The translations under genes were made by a program, and so were the position numbers. From the NCBI GenBank assembly GCA_000507305.1, contig DF239645.1:270312-334311 (forward strand): a DNA stretch of 64,000 bases. The letters are read 5' to 3'. This stretch comes from Breviolum minutum Mf 1.05b.01 (taxonomy: Eukaryota > Sar > Dinophyceae > Suessiales > Symbiodiniaceae). Positions 1 through 18,687 of the stretch are shown one piece after another. Position 1 is the first letter of the stretch. Each line of letters opens with the position of its first letter. Below the pieces are notes generated by a model. The model saw nothing but the letters and a program-made list of their open reading frames with translations. It made no database searches and had not been told where the DNA came from.

Positions 1-769
1 GCATTGCCAAGAGGCTACAATAATGCCCAGAAACTTGGAGATGTTCAGGTTTTTTGGGGGGTCATGGCCCCGTCATGGCCCCTACCCCACCCCCAAACCT
101 GTGCACAACAGGGCTGTCATCCACAGCTGAGCAACTCCAATGGGTTGGAATCTGAGCCAACCCGACAGTACCAGACAAGGTGCGCAGAAGCTTAAGGCAG
201 CCTGAAACAATCAACCCATGGTTTCCAGGGTGACTAGACATCTGGTTGGTTGGTGCGCAACTATGTCTTTCTTGGGGGCCAATCCTGCAGAAATTTTCCC
301 TCAAACACAGAGCTTCACACAGTAACCTCAGAAATGCGGTCAGCATTTCGACCGAACAAAAACATGCTTCTTGCCAAATCATCGACTTTTTACAGAAATT
401 ATTTTCTGAATCCCCCTGATTCAGAAACCCAAGAAACTTGGTGTCTCACTCGCTTGAGACTCTGGAATCAGATTTCTGGGGCCCTGGCGATGAATAAGTA
501 GGAAAAAACCAAGGCTATGACAGCCTCAGTGGCAACCAATTCAAATGCCCTCAGGTTCACCCAGTGACAGTGCTTGCCGTTTGTTCTTACCAAGGGTTGC
601 AAGTTTTATGATGTGATGTAACAATATGTAACAAACAAAACATCACCCGGAACTGGATTTTTAGATCGCTTCCCTGTTGGCTTACCAAACAAACTTGCCT
701 CAGAACACCCCAAAACCCCCACCAGCTGGCACATCTCACGTCATCATGCGCGTTCTCTCAGACTTTTTG
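1..769. other. Downstream flank of the PP2C gene, no gene recognised
   Basis: Short open frames on both strands have no protein-like features. Presumed 3' flank or intergenic sequence. Confidence 0.5.
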
Positions 770-6961
<6,192 letters not shown>

Positions 6962-7571
6962 CTAAGTTCGAAATCGATTTCGGTGGGGTTTTTGTTGAGA
7001 ATTTTGGATTTTTCGGAGTGAAAAAAACCCAAGATATCTCATCAATAAAGGCACTTCTGGCAAACTGTATAACGTGGCAATGGAATATACGCATGGTCAA
7101 TAGGAAATTCTTCAAAGGACCCATTCCATTGCTATGTCAATTAGTTTACCAAAGTGTAAATAGATGAATACATAGAGAAAGAAATGCAGCACCATTTGTA
7201 CCACGAGTTTGGTAGCCTTTCTCCATTTAGGAAGACTTCCCTTACCTGACCCACCAAAAACACCAGGTGTTTCCCGCGAACGCAACGTTAAATTCTTTCA
7301 ATGACAATTGAATCATGAAATCCTGGTGAATCATGGGATTCGTCGGATTCGTAGCTTCATCTTCTTGCAATCCCCATACATAATCATGGGAATCTAAGGT
7401 TGATGCCCCGGAAATAAGGCCTCAGGCCTGACGGTTTACTAACCATGATGATCCTTTGATAGGTTTTCCTTTAGCCCTTGGCCTTATTGGAGGGGTAGGC
7501 CCGGCCCCTCAGATTCCCATCATACTCAATTCGCCAGCAACCTCCTCAGATCCAAAAAGTCATCGTCCCAC

Positions 7572-7642
7572 CTTTTCTCCCGCAAGATCTTTGTTGCCAA
7601 ACGGAACGGGAGCGCTACAGTTCCAACACAGCGGCTGGAACC
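7572..7642 (-). CDS. Candidate exon, possibly 5' to the PP2C gene
   Basis: A 71-base stretch follows TTCAG|G and ends at AAAAG|GTGGGA. It reads FQPLCWNCSAPVPFG plus NKDLAGEK and ends in phase 0, which matches the phase-0 start of the first PP2C exon at 6961. It contains no PP2C signature. Read in another frame it could instead give a short C-terminal tail to the upstream dehydrogenase, ending in a stop after nine residues. Which of these is true cannot be decided from sequence alone. Confidence 0.25.
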
Positions 7643-8023
7643 CTGAAGGAGCCCAACCCAAACATTTGTAACTGAAGGAGCCATGCATAAAAATCAGAGG
7701 GTTTCTTTGAGACTGGAAATAGAAAATGTATGAAAATTTCAAGAGATATCTCATTTTTGAAAAGGTCACTTACAATTCCCCCAAATTTCCCCTAAATTCC
7801 CCAAGTTTTTTCTTGTGATTTTTGCAAGAAATGGAACTCAACCCTCTTCAACTTGAAATGGCGGCAGTGGTATGACTCATGCAGCACAGCTGGATGCTGC
7901 AGAAACCAATGAAACACGAATTCATGCCAATTTCAGGCGTGTTCTTCCTCCCCTCAACCACCCACCCTCAGCAAACATGGCTGGAACTATGCAGGTGAGT
8001 GGGTTTGGAAGTTTGGTGGCAAC

Positions 8024-10144
8024 TCACCTGGAGATGCCACACAATGCATCGCATTCATCGAAGAGGCTCTTGCAACGGGCCTCATTGACTGCAAGATCAC
8101 CGGGTTTCAAAACGTACCAGCCATACTTGTTATGAAAATAGATCGTCTCCTTCGGCAAGTCACTACTAGGACAAGTGGCAGCATAGATGCTGCTTTGAGC
8201 ACCTTTTGCCACATCAATACGCGAACAATCACACCAATTCATGACGAATCCTTCACAACAATTCTTGGGTTTCGCAAATTGAGACCGGATCACTCCTGGA
8301 TGAACAGCAATGATTTCAGTAGCAATGCCACGACTTTTCATCTCCCCTGCGAGCATAATACGTGCCAAGCACGCATTGGCATAAGAAGAGAATCCCTTGC
8401 CCTCGAAGGACGGATTCGCAGAACCATCCGCTATGGCATAGATGTCGCCAGTGACCCACACAATGCGTTGAGGTTTCAAGAGGAAATTCAGCATGTGATG
8501 GCCCAAAACACAAGTAGCCTGTTTCTTTTATCCGAAAGGATGAAAACAACAAATCCCTTGACACAAAAAAAAACGAAATCAAACAAAAAACATGAATGCT
8601 TCAAAAAGATTAGGCATATTTCCAGATGCCTAAAATTCTGAAAATGCCATCGTGAAACGGAGATTGATGTGTAGGATCCCAAAGAATATCCATATCTTTT
8701 ATCTATATCTGTTATCAGCATCAGTTTCATGACCATGATCAGTAACAGTTTTCATTATATATCCATTGTCATTATCGTTGCAGTATCATTATTAATCCAT
8801 GTCTATCGGCTTTGAAAACCGAAAGCAACAACAATGAACAAACATATCTCTGATTCAACAACCAGGAACAAAAGTGATTTCAACGCCATCGTCGTTCTTC
8901 TTCTTTTCCTCAAAGACAGCCCCAGCGTTGTTGATGAGGACGTCTACGGAATGTTCTTTCAAAATCTCTTCAGCACATTTCCGTGCGCTTTCAACGCTGG
9001 AGACATCACCTCGGGTTAACGAAGTGTGTAGTAACTTGGATGATATATCTACCCTTTGAAATTACCAACATATTGAAGCGTCAGAAAATGAAAATCATGT
9101 TCAAGATCACCCTTTGGGAAAAGGGCTATGTAAGGGCTATGTTGGTTCGTTTTGGAAGGCAAGCTATTGGGATAGCTTAAGGGCTTCCCACCCCACTTCC
9201 CAAGCACTCCCTTTGAGGTACATCACCTATGAAACATGAGGATGGCCACATGAAAAGGGTACAAAATCGTTGAAATATCGTTGGTACACCTATTTTCCCT
9301 TCATTGAATTAGTTGACTTATTGTATTTCAGCGTATTTCACCCATCTTCGAGCTTCTCTCGCTGTCTCATGTTGGGAGAATTCCCCTATTTGGAGCCGCT
9401 TCAAGTACTGTTTTGTTTGTCTGGTTTCCATGTCTTTGAAGTTGATGTATGTATGTTTTGTGTTCAAGATCTCACTATATAAGCCAACATTGGCATAAAA
9501 GCTTCAGCTATAAATTCCCCCCATCATTTCCCTCGGCCAGTTTCATTGCCTTCGCAAACTTCCCAAAAAATTCGTTGCTCCCTGGAGAAAAATGGGCCTT
9601 GTTTTTTGCCAAAAACAACTCTGGCAACTCTCCAAGTCACATTTGAAGAGTTCCGGCTTTACTGGCAGAGTCGCCATGGAAGTCATTTCCTCCAACTCTT
9701 TGGTAGCTTTTTCCAAGTTCCGTGCGGCAAACAAGACCTTGGCCCCTTGCTTTGCGAGACTGAAAGCTGTTTCAAATCCGATACCTCGACCAATGCGGTG
9801 GTCGAAAATGTGGAAAAAAATCCAACAAAAGCTATGGTCGTAATTCATTGACCCTCGGGCTACAACATGGCATGGCACAGTCTCAAGAAAGTCGGTTAGT
9901 AAATGGCTTATCTAAACTAGTACATCGGAACTATGCCCTCTGCTTTTACCCTGGTGAGCTGTGTAGCTTCTATCTTGAAGGCAACTTAACATTCGGATGG
10001 GTTTTTTTGTGACCTTAACGGCCCTAACATAGCTAAGATACCACCTCGTGATGGCCCAGTAATCACTACTGTCTTGCCGGTCATATCCACTTCTTTAGCT
10101 GTGAAGTTTCCTTGAAAAACGCAGTCCTTCACCACACGAAACAT
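8024..10144 (-). CDS. Short-chain dehydrogenase/reductase (retinol-dehydrogenase-like), four exons
   Basis: Classical-type SDR with NAD(P)(H)-binding Rossmann fold. Exons (minus): 10144-10045, 9784-9629, 9009-8870, 8518-8024. All three introns are GT-AG and each acceptor is AG|G. The protein is 296 residues, normal for the family. It starts at the ATG 10144-10142, and the frame stays open a little upstream. Visible motifs: cofactor site TGPSRGIG, ARNLEKATKELEE after the second strand, CDLESDVSSVESARKCAEE, LINNAGA, RIVWVTGDIY, SSYANACLA and HPGVIRSQF. The usual catalytic YxxxK reads YANAC, and the usual Ser of the VSS strand is replaced in VTGD, so two of the N-S-Y-K catalytic residues look lost. 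The stop TGA overlaps a strong donor-like CAG|GTGAGT, so a further 3' exon cannot be excluded. Substrate unknown. Confidence 0.88.
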
Positions 10145-10854
10145 CGGAAATGCGAGGTTGTCCAGGACTGGGTCACTACAAGGCAACTGCCGGGCACTTG
10201 AGCCAGAACTTCAGCATTGGGGAGCTAGATTCATCCCAAACGGAAAGCATTTCGACTTAACAACTCCATCCGATGGGCGGAGTTTGAATCTCAGTAACAT
10301 CTTCAAGCCTCCCATTTTGTTCCCCTACAAAAATTCACCAAAAAATGTGTGGTGGTTTTGTTGGACTTGTGATCAGTTCTCGTGGATCAACCATGATCAA
10401 CCAACCAACGACACTTTCCATGGCCAAGTATCAATATCCAGTACAAAGCGGTCTTCATTTGTTTCCTTACTGCCTTGCCAGCATGCCTCAGGGGTGGCTT
10501 TGTTGGGAAAAATTGATGTGTCTCTTTCCAGTTGGTGGTTTCAACCTCTCCCCCTGGACTCACTTAGCCAATGGACCCTGAAACAGAAGTTTGAACGTTA
10601 TTTTCCCCACTAAAAATGTAATCCCGAAAAGTTTAAAGTTTAGCCATTGGCCAAGTAAGTTGAACATACAAATGTGAGTTCCTGTAGTCAAAGTGGAAAT
10701 CTTCTTTAATTTCAGTCCTGAAAGCTTTCAAACAAAACCACCAAAAATACGTCGTACCGCCACATAGAAATCAATGACTTGGTAAGCCTATGTAAACCTT
10801 CCAATATTGCAAAGGGCAATGATGTGACAAAAAAAAGCAATTTAAAGGGTTTTT

Positions 10855-10951
10855 TAGTTGGTGGTTGCAACCCATTTGAAAAATATTAGTCAAATTGGAT
10901 CATTTCCTCAGGCAGGGGTGAAAATAAAAACCAGTTGGAACCATCATTTAG
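10855..10951. mobile_element. Family A MITE-like element
   Basis: Core AGTCAAATTGGATCATTTCC with ends TAGTTGGTGGTT and AACCATCATTTAG. It lies between the zinc-finger and dehydrogenase genes. Confidence 0.8.
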
Positions 10952-10981
10952 TGTTGGTATGATAATCCTTTCACTTCTGTG

Positions 10982-11175
10982 TCAGTTCATAGGTAACCCC
11001 CAATAAAATGCGACACGATCTCCTTGCAATTTGGCCTGCCACAAATTGCAGTCATTGAAAACAACTTGGATGATCAGTTTGGCTGCTTGCAACCGGACTT
11101 CCAACCACCGGCAAAAAGTGGTGAAACGCGCCATGCTTGTGTATATTATAATGTAGATATTTACGCTTATCAAAG

Positions 11176-11207
<32 letters not shown>

Positions 11208-14200
11208 GTACATACATACGTTTTAGAGTCTCATATGGAGCCACCCAATATTATACAAAGACATACGTTATGTGCAGCCCCCCAATATTTTCCATCATAC
11301 ATACACTTATACACGTAAAGCGATCTATCATCCCCCTTTTTCCGACTTCTGTTCATCCCAACTGATCCTCCAATTCGGCCCAAGCAACAGCCCCTGCTTC
11401 CAACACCAAGCGCCCACAACGCATCTCGTGACGCGTCGGACGTAAGGTACCTACCTATTCAAGTTGAAGCAGGCTGATGCGTTAAATGAAAGCCCGATTC
11501 TGAATTCCCCCTTGTTCAATATATTTGACCCTCCCCTCCCAAAAAAATAAGTCCGTTGCACTCTGGAATTCTCTTAGCAAACAAACAGGGATTTCTTGTG
11601 TTTTTGAAAAAAGCACCTGATGTCAACCTCTCGGCACTTTAGCAGATTGCATGGCATTGATAGTTGCGGGTTCATGAACTTCTAAATAAATTTCACCTTA
11701 TTTAGTGAAAACTCTCCGCAGTTCTTTTTTGTGGGGATTTCCAGAAATGGAACCGGTTTGCCAAAAAAAAAACCTCTGCAGCAGTCGGGATGTTTCAATA
11801 CTGCCATCAATCAATACTAGCGATGGAAAATCACAAGTTTTCCTGAAAGATCTTTAAGTAAAAATGCTATGCTGCTACACACCTGAAGTTACACATGCTT
11901 CACCTGAAAATCAGCCCCTCAAAAAAAGGAGATACGGTACTTTGACTTGGAACCATTGGAACCCATCACTGCAGGGTTCCATTTTTTTGGATTTTTTTTC
12001 AAATCTCCAGCTCCCTACTCTTCTCATCATCTTCCAAGCGACCCACCATGCGACCCACGAACAACAACTAACAAGCAAAAAAACAACATCAACATCAACC
12101 TCAACATCAACCAACCTCTAAAATTCAAGTGTTTACCAATTGTTCTATATGAAGGTGATGTTGTTTCTTCACACCAACGACCAACCAACCAACCAGGCAG
12201 CAACCCCAACCGTTCTTCCGGAGCGCCTGTGCATTCCGAATCTGCTTGGCGGGATCTGAGCTAGCACGGCGGTACTCAATTGCCTCTTGGGCCTGGTCAC
12301 AGCAGCACTGGGAAAGTTCCGGGATCCACTCACCAGTTGAGGGAACGGTAATTTATCCCCATTCTTTTACAAAGGATTTTTATACATCCCAGGTGGTTTT
12401 TTATTCGGAATTCTTCACCATCAACAGTATCTGGCCAAATGGAATACTATTATATCACCAAGTTAGATTTCCCTGAAATAGGGGGTCCCATTTTTTCGAA
12501 ACCTCAGCTACCTTTTGGGGGAAATCGGTCGTGTGAGGTGGCCAAAATTTGACCGGGAAATGTGTTCAATCTGATTTGTAAATGCCTGGTGGTCCAGGAT
12601 GTCAGGATTTCTACCACCAGAATCATGATACTTTTCGTCATCAAAATGCTGCCGGTGTCCGCTATCCCTTCACAAGGGCCTCTTACCTGACATTAGAGGC
12701 TTCAATTTGTCCTCAATCTTCACTGCATGAGCCAAATTGTCTGCATCGCTTGACATGGCTCACTCAAGGCTTGAGTGTTGATTTGGTAACAGCAACCCAG
12801 GATATCTAGGAATTTTGCCCATGAAAGCACATTGAAAATATGCGTCAGGTCACTCCGCATTTTTTGGGATATGTGGATTGGATATTTAGAGGTAGAAAAG
12901 TTTTGGTACCTCGGGAGCTCCTGGCCCCTCAGGTGTTTTAGGAAGGTTAAATCAGTCCATCCCGATGTTCAGAACCCCCTAACAGAACAGAGTTTCACGG
13001 ATGAACTCGGATGGGTGATGAGTTGCCACCTGGATGATGGATGAACAAATGACACCATTTGAAAAAGGATTCCTGAATCATCTTCCAACCATCCAAATTT
13101 CAGGGGATACGGGAGTGATGGTTCAGAAATCCCAAGGCCAACCACCGTTTGCATGTATAAACCTGTCGTAAATAATGGGATAAACTACCAACCTCAACTC
13201 CAGGATTTTCAGGGGGAAATTCGTTAGTTTTCAGCGACCAAAGAGTTCTTCCGGTCCGAGCCTGGCTAAACTCACCCAACTGTTGACGGAGTTGCGTCTC
13301 AATGGCCGGTGCGCGGCTATTTGTGACCTCGGGGTTTGCAGCTATTCGCAGGAAGGTGCCATGGTTTTCAGTGTTTTGGGGGGGATGTAATTGGGGCTTA
13401 GTTAGCCAATACAACAGAAATGATATTCCTTTCATAACCCTACCCTCCAGGGAACTATATAACATATCCCCGTACCAGTCGGCACTTTTGAGTCGATGAT
13501 TTTCCTGAACTTCCCGGGAGGGTATGTACCTGAAAGTTAAAGAAAACCTTACTGAGAACACTTGTATCCATTTTAGAGGCTGCAGAACCGCGCTATTGAC
13601 TGCCCTACGTAACACTTTATCATAGGAGTGCGTCGACACAAAGTGTTGCTTCCCCAACTTTAAGTCGTAAAAAAATACAATCTTCAAAGGTTGAAGTCGA
13701 GCCTGTCTACATCTACAAATCTGAATTTTGTTGATGCTAAAATCTAACCAGCTACCCTTCCTCCCATAATCATGGTTCAGTGGAAAATGGGTGTATCTCC
13801 AATATTCGTTTCCTTTCCATTTAGGGTGATTTTCCCCACGTCCCTGAGGTATGGGAGGGAGGAAGGGCAAAAGTTGTATACATTTTTCCCCCATTTTTCG
13901 GGTCCAACATCTCTCCATCACGCTGAGACTTGGCACGGGATTGGGGGAAGAGACAGCATCATGCAATTGCTGTCGTAAGCGATTCACACCACTGACGACG
14001 TCATCTTTGTGCCTCACAGATTCGGAAAGCACCAAGTTTCACATCTCAGAAAAGCAAAAAAGGACATATATGAATAACTGGAAATTAAGGGTATGTTCTC
14101 TATAAACTACCTCGTGCATCTATTGTTCTAGGTCATGGGCTCATTTTTTGTGGCGACCGTCACAATCATCGGAGAATGGTTGCCCAACATCATTGACGGC

Positions 14201-15340
14201 TACTCTCGAAGTCAAAAATTCTTCCATATTCAGAATCTGGCCACAGACTCTGCTGAACTATCGGCACATCTTCCAATAATTTTACAGGGTTTCAATCAAC
14301 CATCCCAACTGGTTAAATCAGATTTAGGTCATCAACTGTACCACTTTTTTCCAAGATGTGCAGTAATTTGCAAGGACTGCATCCGTTGTGTAAAATTTTC
14401 ACACGAATCTGCCACTTTTGAAAACACGGGACTCCCATTTGTCTCGTTTGCAAAAAAAATGCGACTTCGGGGGGTCGCACTCAGCATCTGACCGTCGAAT
14501 CACATCATCTTGCCGATCTGAGTTTTGCTTGTGCAGTTGCGAGTATTGCTCCTCAGCTGGCTGAAAGACATCTCCGGCCAACTAGTTCCACGGTCTAATT
14601 GGATTTAATCGATTCCTTGCTGAAAATTGCCCGAAGCATCTCAACCAACATCACAATTTAGGACAGTTTTTGGTACCATCATTCGGCATTTTGCCGGCAA
14701 CTTCTAGCCAACCAACGCCAGTCTTTGGGAAGAAATTTCACCACTAAGTTGTATCATAGGGAAAATGCTGGTACCCTTAGGATGATGGCTGTGAAAAACC
14801 TTCCAAGGAGCCCTTTAGAAGGGGATATACCCACTGGATACCCCTTATATAAGGTGTACAGGGGAAGGGTACCATCCCAAGGGTACCACCATTTTCCCCA
14901 TGATTGTAGGGATACTACGTCCACGTGGTACAAGATTTTGGTACGAAAGGACCCCCTACGAAAGGATCATTGTTCCCTCAATATAGTGCCCAAAACAGAA
15001 GCTACACAGACAGGTATTGGTATATATATGGTTTACTTGATGCTTAGTCATTACCTCCAACTTGGTACTTTGGATGGTAAGTGGCTGGCTGGCAAGCATT
15101 TGTATATCAAACATTTGGCGAATTCCTTTTTCGAAACCATAATCCTCATCTTCGAAATCGGGAAGGAGCAGCCCGTACTGGAAAATCCCCCCTACAAATC
15201 AGGGGTGGGTCACCAACCCAAACCAGGTCGATAAAAAATCCACATCCGGTGGGGTCATGTTTTTTTTACCACCTCCAAGCGACATGAGTATTCAAAGCCG
15301 CCGCATCCGAAAATTTCCGGGCGCAAAGGTAGCAAATATG
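10982..15340 (-). CDS. U1/C2H2-like zinc-finger protein with long charged helices, partial
   Basis: Exons (minus): 15340-15281, 14551 to about 14480, 14012-13961, 13327-13274, 12328-12211, then 11097 to about 11017 (open to a TGA at 10982). The first exon encodes ICYLCARKFSDAAALNTHV and the second continues EQYSQLHKQN. Together they make a C-x2-C-x12-H-x7-H finger of the kind seen in RBM5/RBM10-type proteins (CxxCxRxF...LxxHxxxSxLHKQN). Later exons are rich in Arg, Gln, Asp and Glu (NRLRQQL, IETQLRQQLG, CDQAQEAIEYRRAS, QIRNAQALRKN, RLQAAKLIIQVVF) and are probably helical or coiled. Donors used are GC, GA, GA and GT. The exon 2/3 junction is unresolved, and no RRM or G-patch was found. The N-terminus and upstream exons were not located. 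A nucleic-acid-binding role is inferred from the finger only. Confidence 0.6.
13116..13210. mobile_element. Family D MITE-like element, diverged
   Basis: Retains AATGGGATAAACTACCAACC and a CAGGATTTTC end. It lies in an intron of the zinc-finger gene. Confidence 0.65.
15109..15177 (-). CDS. Candidate cassette exon inside the zinc-finger gene
   Basis: This 23-codon open stretch follows TTTCCAG|T and ends at a GA donor. It reads YGLLLPDFEDEDYG then FEKGIRQMF and is in phase 0 at both ends. It lies in the intron between the Cys half and the His half of the zinc finger. If spliced in, it would separate the two zinc-ligand pairs. The plus strand is also open here, so it may be a chance frame. Confidence 0.25.
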
Positions 15341-16171
15341 CTGTGGCCCCGCCACTGCTGCCATGGTCCAATGGTGGCTACATTGCCCCCTAGAGGCTGT
15401 CAAAACAGGAAAGTCTATGGCAGAGATGCTTCCAAGATCTTCCAAGATTTTCCACCTTCTGAACTAATAAATTTCACAGCTTTGCCAACTGTACTTAATG
15501 CACTTATATATTTGAGGTGGATTGGTTCCAGAGAACATGGCAATAAAAGATTCACAATTTCAGATGATTTTGGAGATACAATAGAGATACAGAAGTATAT
15601 CTAGTCTATACATATCAATGGTAGATGTTCTGAATTTCTTTTGCTGTTTCAGATTCATGGACTCTACGTGTACTTAAAACCGGCCACACTGTTCCTGATG
15701 TTAGGTGGAAAACGATCTTTCTTGACTCACACCGCACACGTTAACTTCTTGCCCTGTACAACAACTCAACAAAAAATTGCTCTTCGGAACGTGCCATCCA
15801 AGATTTTACAATCAAGACAGCCCTAAATACAATTCCCCCTCAAAGTCCCTTCAACTGTTAAAAAGAAGAGTTTTGTCTTGGGTTTTTGTTGATTTTAATG
15901 TTGATGCTAAACCTTTTAGGCTCAAAAATCATGTCACAGTGACAAGACAAGACGTTCCAATTAGACATACATATTTCACTTTACATTCCCCACAGATATC
16001 ACAGCCTTTCCAGACTTTCCAGTGCTATCTGCTTACCAGGTGCCCATCCATCCATGCTGAGATCCCCCAGCCACCCACACTAAAGCTTCCCATGCCTTGA
16101 GTGTCTCGGTTCTGAGTCGAATCCACGTGAGATGGTTGAAAACGGATCAGGGATTTTACATGAATTTACCA

Positions 16172-16280
16172 ATATGGGTGTTTCCTTAAATGGTGGTATC
16201 CCAAAAACACCCCAAAATGATCATTTTTAGTAGGAAAACCCATGGTTGTTGGGTACCACCATTTTAGGAAACCCCCATAT
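16172..16280. mobile_element. Family B MITE-like element
   Basis: Long inverted repeat, ATATGGGTGTTTCCTTAAAT ... TTTAGGAAACCCCCATAT, with a central palindrome AAAATGATCATTTTT. Confidence 0.85.
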
Positions 16281-16780
16281 CAACTGGTTTTTTGGAAATT
16301 GTCCATCAACCGCAGTCAAGGATGGTTGACGTCTGTTCTTTCATCAATAAAAAGTGCACAGTGATGGTCTTTCTCAAGCACCATCATCGTACAGCTTTGA
16401 GGGTCAGCAATTTTGAGATAGTTTTCAGTAAGACCGGCTCTGGTTATTTAACATAATATTGCATGCTGGGATGTCCACTTGCTATGCTCAGATTTGCTTT
16501 TAAGCTGGCTGGAAGAAGTAGAAATGGGTTCCCCAAATCTATGATTGACCATGAGCAGGTGTTTTGGAAAAAAAATGTAGCAACAAAAAGAAAAACAGGT
16601 TCTGTGCATCCACTTTCTCCAATCATCACGATGTTTGTTTTGTAAATGGGTCCCTCCCCCAAAAAAAGAATCAAGGTTCCTCCAAGTTTTTCAATTTCCC
16701 TTACAACTAATAGGAAATCTTTATCAAATAGGGGTGAAAATGAAAAATATATGGGAAACCACCACCTAGTTTTCCCTTAC

Positions 16781-16934
16781 AAGCTTTCAAAAAGGGCATG
16801 TTCCACTCAAACTTCGGGAGTTGTTTCGCGAATTTCTGCGCTTCCCCGACTCGAATGATCATGGAGAAGCTGGCCTTAAATGTTGGGAGGTCGAGCTTCA
16901 AACGAAGCTGCGGAACATCGAATAGTGAGTCCAT
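16781..16934 (-). CDS. Candidate exon, coding-like on both strands
   Basis: Minus reading: acceptor TGGCCAG|ATG, donor GCTT|GTAAGG, with protein beginning MDSLFDVPQLRLKLDLPTF. Plus reading of the same DNA: acceptor TTACAAG|C at about 16783, donor ATA|GTGAGT near 16924, with protein including LKLRELFREFLRFPDSNDHG. Both look protein-like. The minus strand is favoured only because all identified genes run that way. No family recognised. Confidence 0.3.
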
Positions 16935-18090
16935 CTGGCCAAATGGGATTTGTAATATTTCACCAGCCTATATAGATTTCCATGAAACAAGGTGATGTAC
17001 CTTCCTTAGCTACCTTTTGGGAGCCCAGGTCATGTGAGATTACTATAATTCGACCAGGTCAATGGATTATTCCAGGTATATATATATATAGCCTTCATTT
17101 GGGGATTATGTAATCCCTACCGCTCTGTACAAGAACCAGAATAGTCCATTGAAATAGACCGTGTGGTTTTTGTCCAGTGATCCGATATAACTGCCTGAAA
17201 CATCCAACAATTTGCATGGAAGAGGGCTGAATATTCCCTGAAAATAGCACAGAGCGCGCATTTTGCGAGTAGGGGCAGGCTCATGAGCTACTAATAACAG
17301 TTTGTTCACCAGTTGCTGGTTTTCAATAAGGTCCCAAAGGTTCAGTTCTTTCCCAAGATGCGAGTCGCTAAGTATGTGGAATCTTGGTGTAAGACTCCTG
17401 ATTCTTTTGACTGGTAGACCAAGGCGGAAAGTTGTTTAAACACAACGTAGATAGCCAAGTTGGGTATAAAAAGATATAAATCCATCAAAAATTGAATGGG
17501 ACCTTCCCAATGGACCCCTAACTAAGTTGCTAGAGTTATGAGATACTAAGGTTTAGGAGTCCGTTCAGTAGGTCCTGTTGGAGATTTCTTGGAATAAAAA
17601 GGACGTACCTTTCTGCAAAACCACCAGGCTTGGTACTGAATCCGTTCACATTTATATTATATAATTCTTTCTCAACCTGGCATGAAAAACCTGTGAATTG
17701 CCGGGGGGGGGGGGTACACGTAGCAATCGGAAATCCCCATGTTTCTTTGGTTGATGTTCCATAATTTTCTATGTGAGATTGCTGGTGAATATTTAAATAC
17801 ACTATATGTGTTGATATCTCTCATTACATACTTCCAGCCATTGAGAACTGGGGCTTTTGATGGGCTTTTGTTTGTTTTTCACCCTTGAAGTCATCCCAAT
17901 CTTGAACAAAAAACAGGAATGTTGCCTACCTTTTTACCTTGAGATGCTCCCATATCCAACAACTAGCGAAGTGTTATGCTAGAAATCAGAAACAAAATGC
18001 CAACTTCTTTGTGTCAATGCAACCTGGCGGAACGCGAAGATCGAAAACAATCAGCTGGAAAACCACTAAATAGCTCCTTGTTAGGGAGAT

Positions 18091-18192
18091 ACTGGGTTGT
18101 GGTTGAACCAATCCATTTGAAAAATATTAGTCAAACTGGATCATCTCCTCAGGTAGGGGGTAAAAATAGAAAAAACTTAAGCCACCACCTAG
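18091..18192. mobile_element. Family A MITE-like element
   Basis: Same core as other copies (ATATTAGTCAAACTGGATCA), ending CCACCACCTAG. Confidence 0.8.
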
Positions 18193-18316
18193 AATACAAC
18201 CGAACCCGTGAACTACCAACTCCCTTAGCTTCCAATGTTATAATGTTAATGTCCTTACCTCTAAAAACGCAAAATGCTAAACTGAGAGCCAGGGCATGTT
18301 CCATCTTTTTGATCAG

Positions 18317-18394
<78 letters not shown>
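18317..18394. repeat. (AAC)n microsatellite, about 26 units
   Basis: Perfect AAC run, same motif and orientation as at 4.3 kb. It lies just after a family-A inverted-repeat element. Confidence 0.97.
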
Positions 18395-18585
18395 CTCAGA
18401 TGCACTTGGCCCGCCGGCCACCTCCCTAACCTTTTTTTCTTCCATATTTCGCTAACCTATTTTTTGGGGGCAAATTATTTCAGACAAATTCCCATCCACA
18501 AGATATACAGTAATTCCGTGGAGATGGTTTAAATCTAAACCTGCAAAACTGAACTTTTTGAAGGTTTTCATGTAACTAAATACAA

Positions 18586-18687
18586 CTAGCTGGTGGTTTC
18601 AACCCATTCGAATAATATTGGTCAAAAAAGTGTTTATTTCCCCAGGTAGGGGTGGAAATTTTAAAAAAAAATGAAACCACACACTCA
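18586..18687. mobile_element. Family A MITE-like element, diverged
   Basis: Starts CTAGCTGGTGGTTTCAACCC and retains CCCCAGGTAGGGGTG. The 3' end is degraded. Confidence 0.75.

Noticed and set aside
13100..14035. 311-codon minus open frame, the longest in the window
   Set aside because: It runs through two short true exons and the introns between them, including a family-D element. Composition changes sharply outside the exons.
17106..17309. Minus frame with aromatic-rich end
   Set aside because: Part of it (AATGGACTATTCTGGT, GGTAGGGATT) is a dispersed repeat also seen near 25.55 kb.
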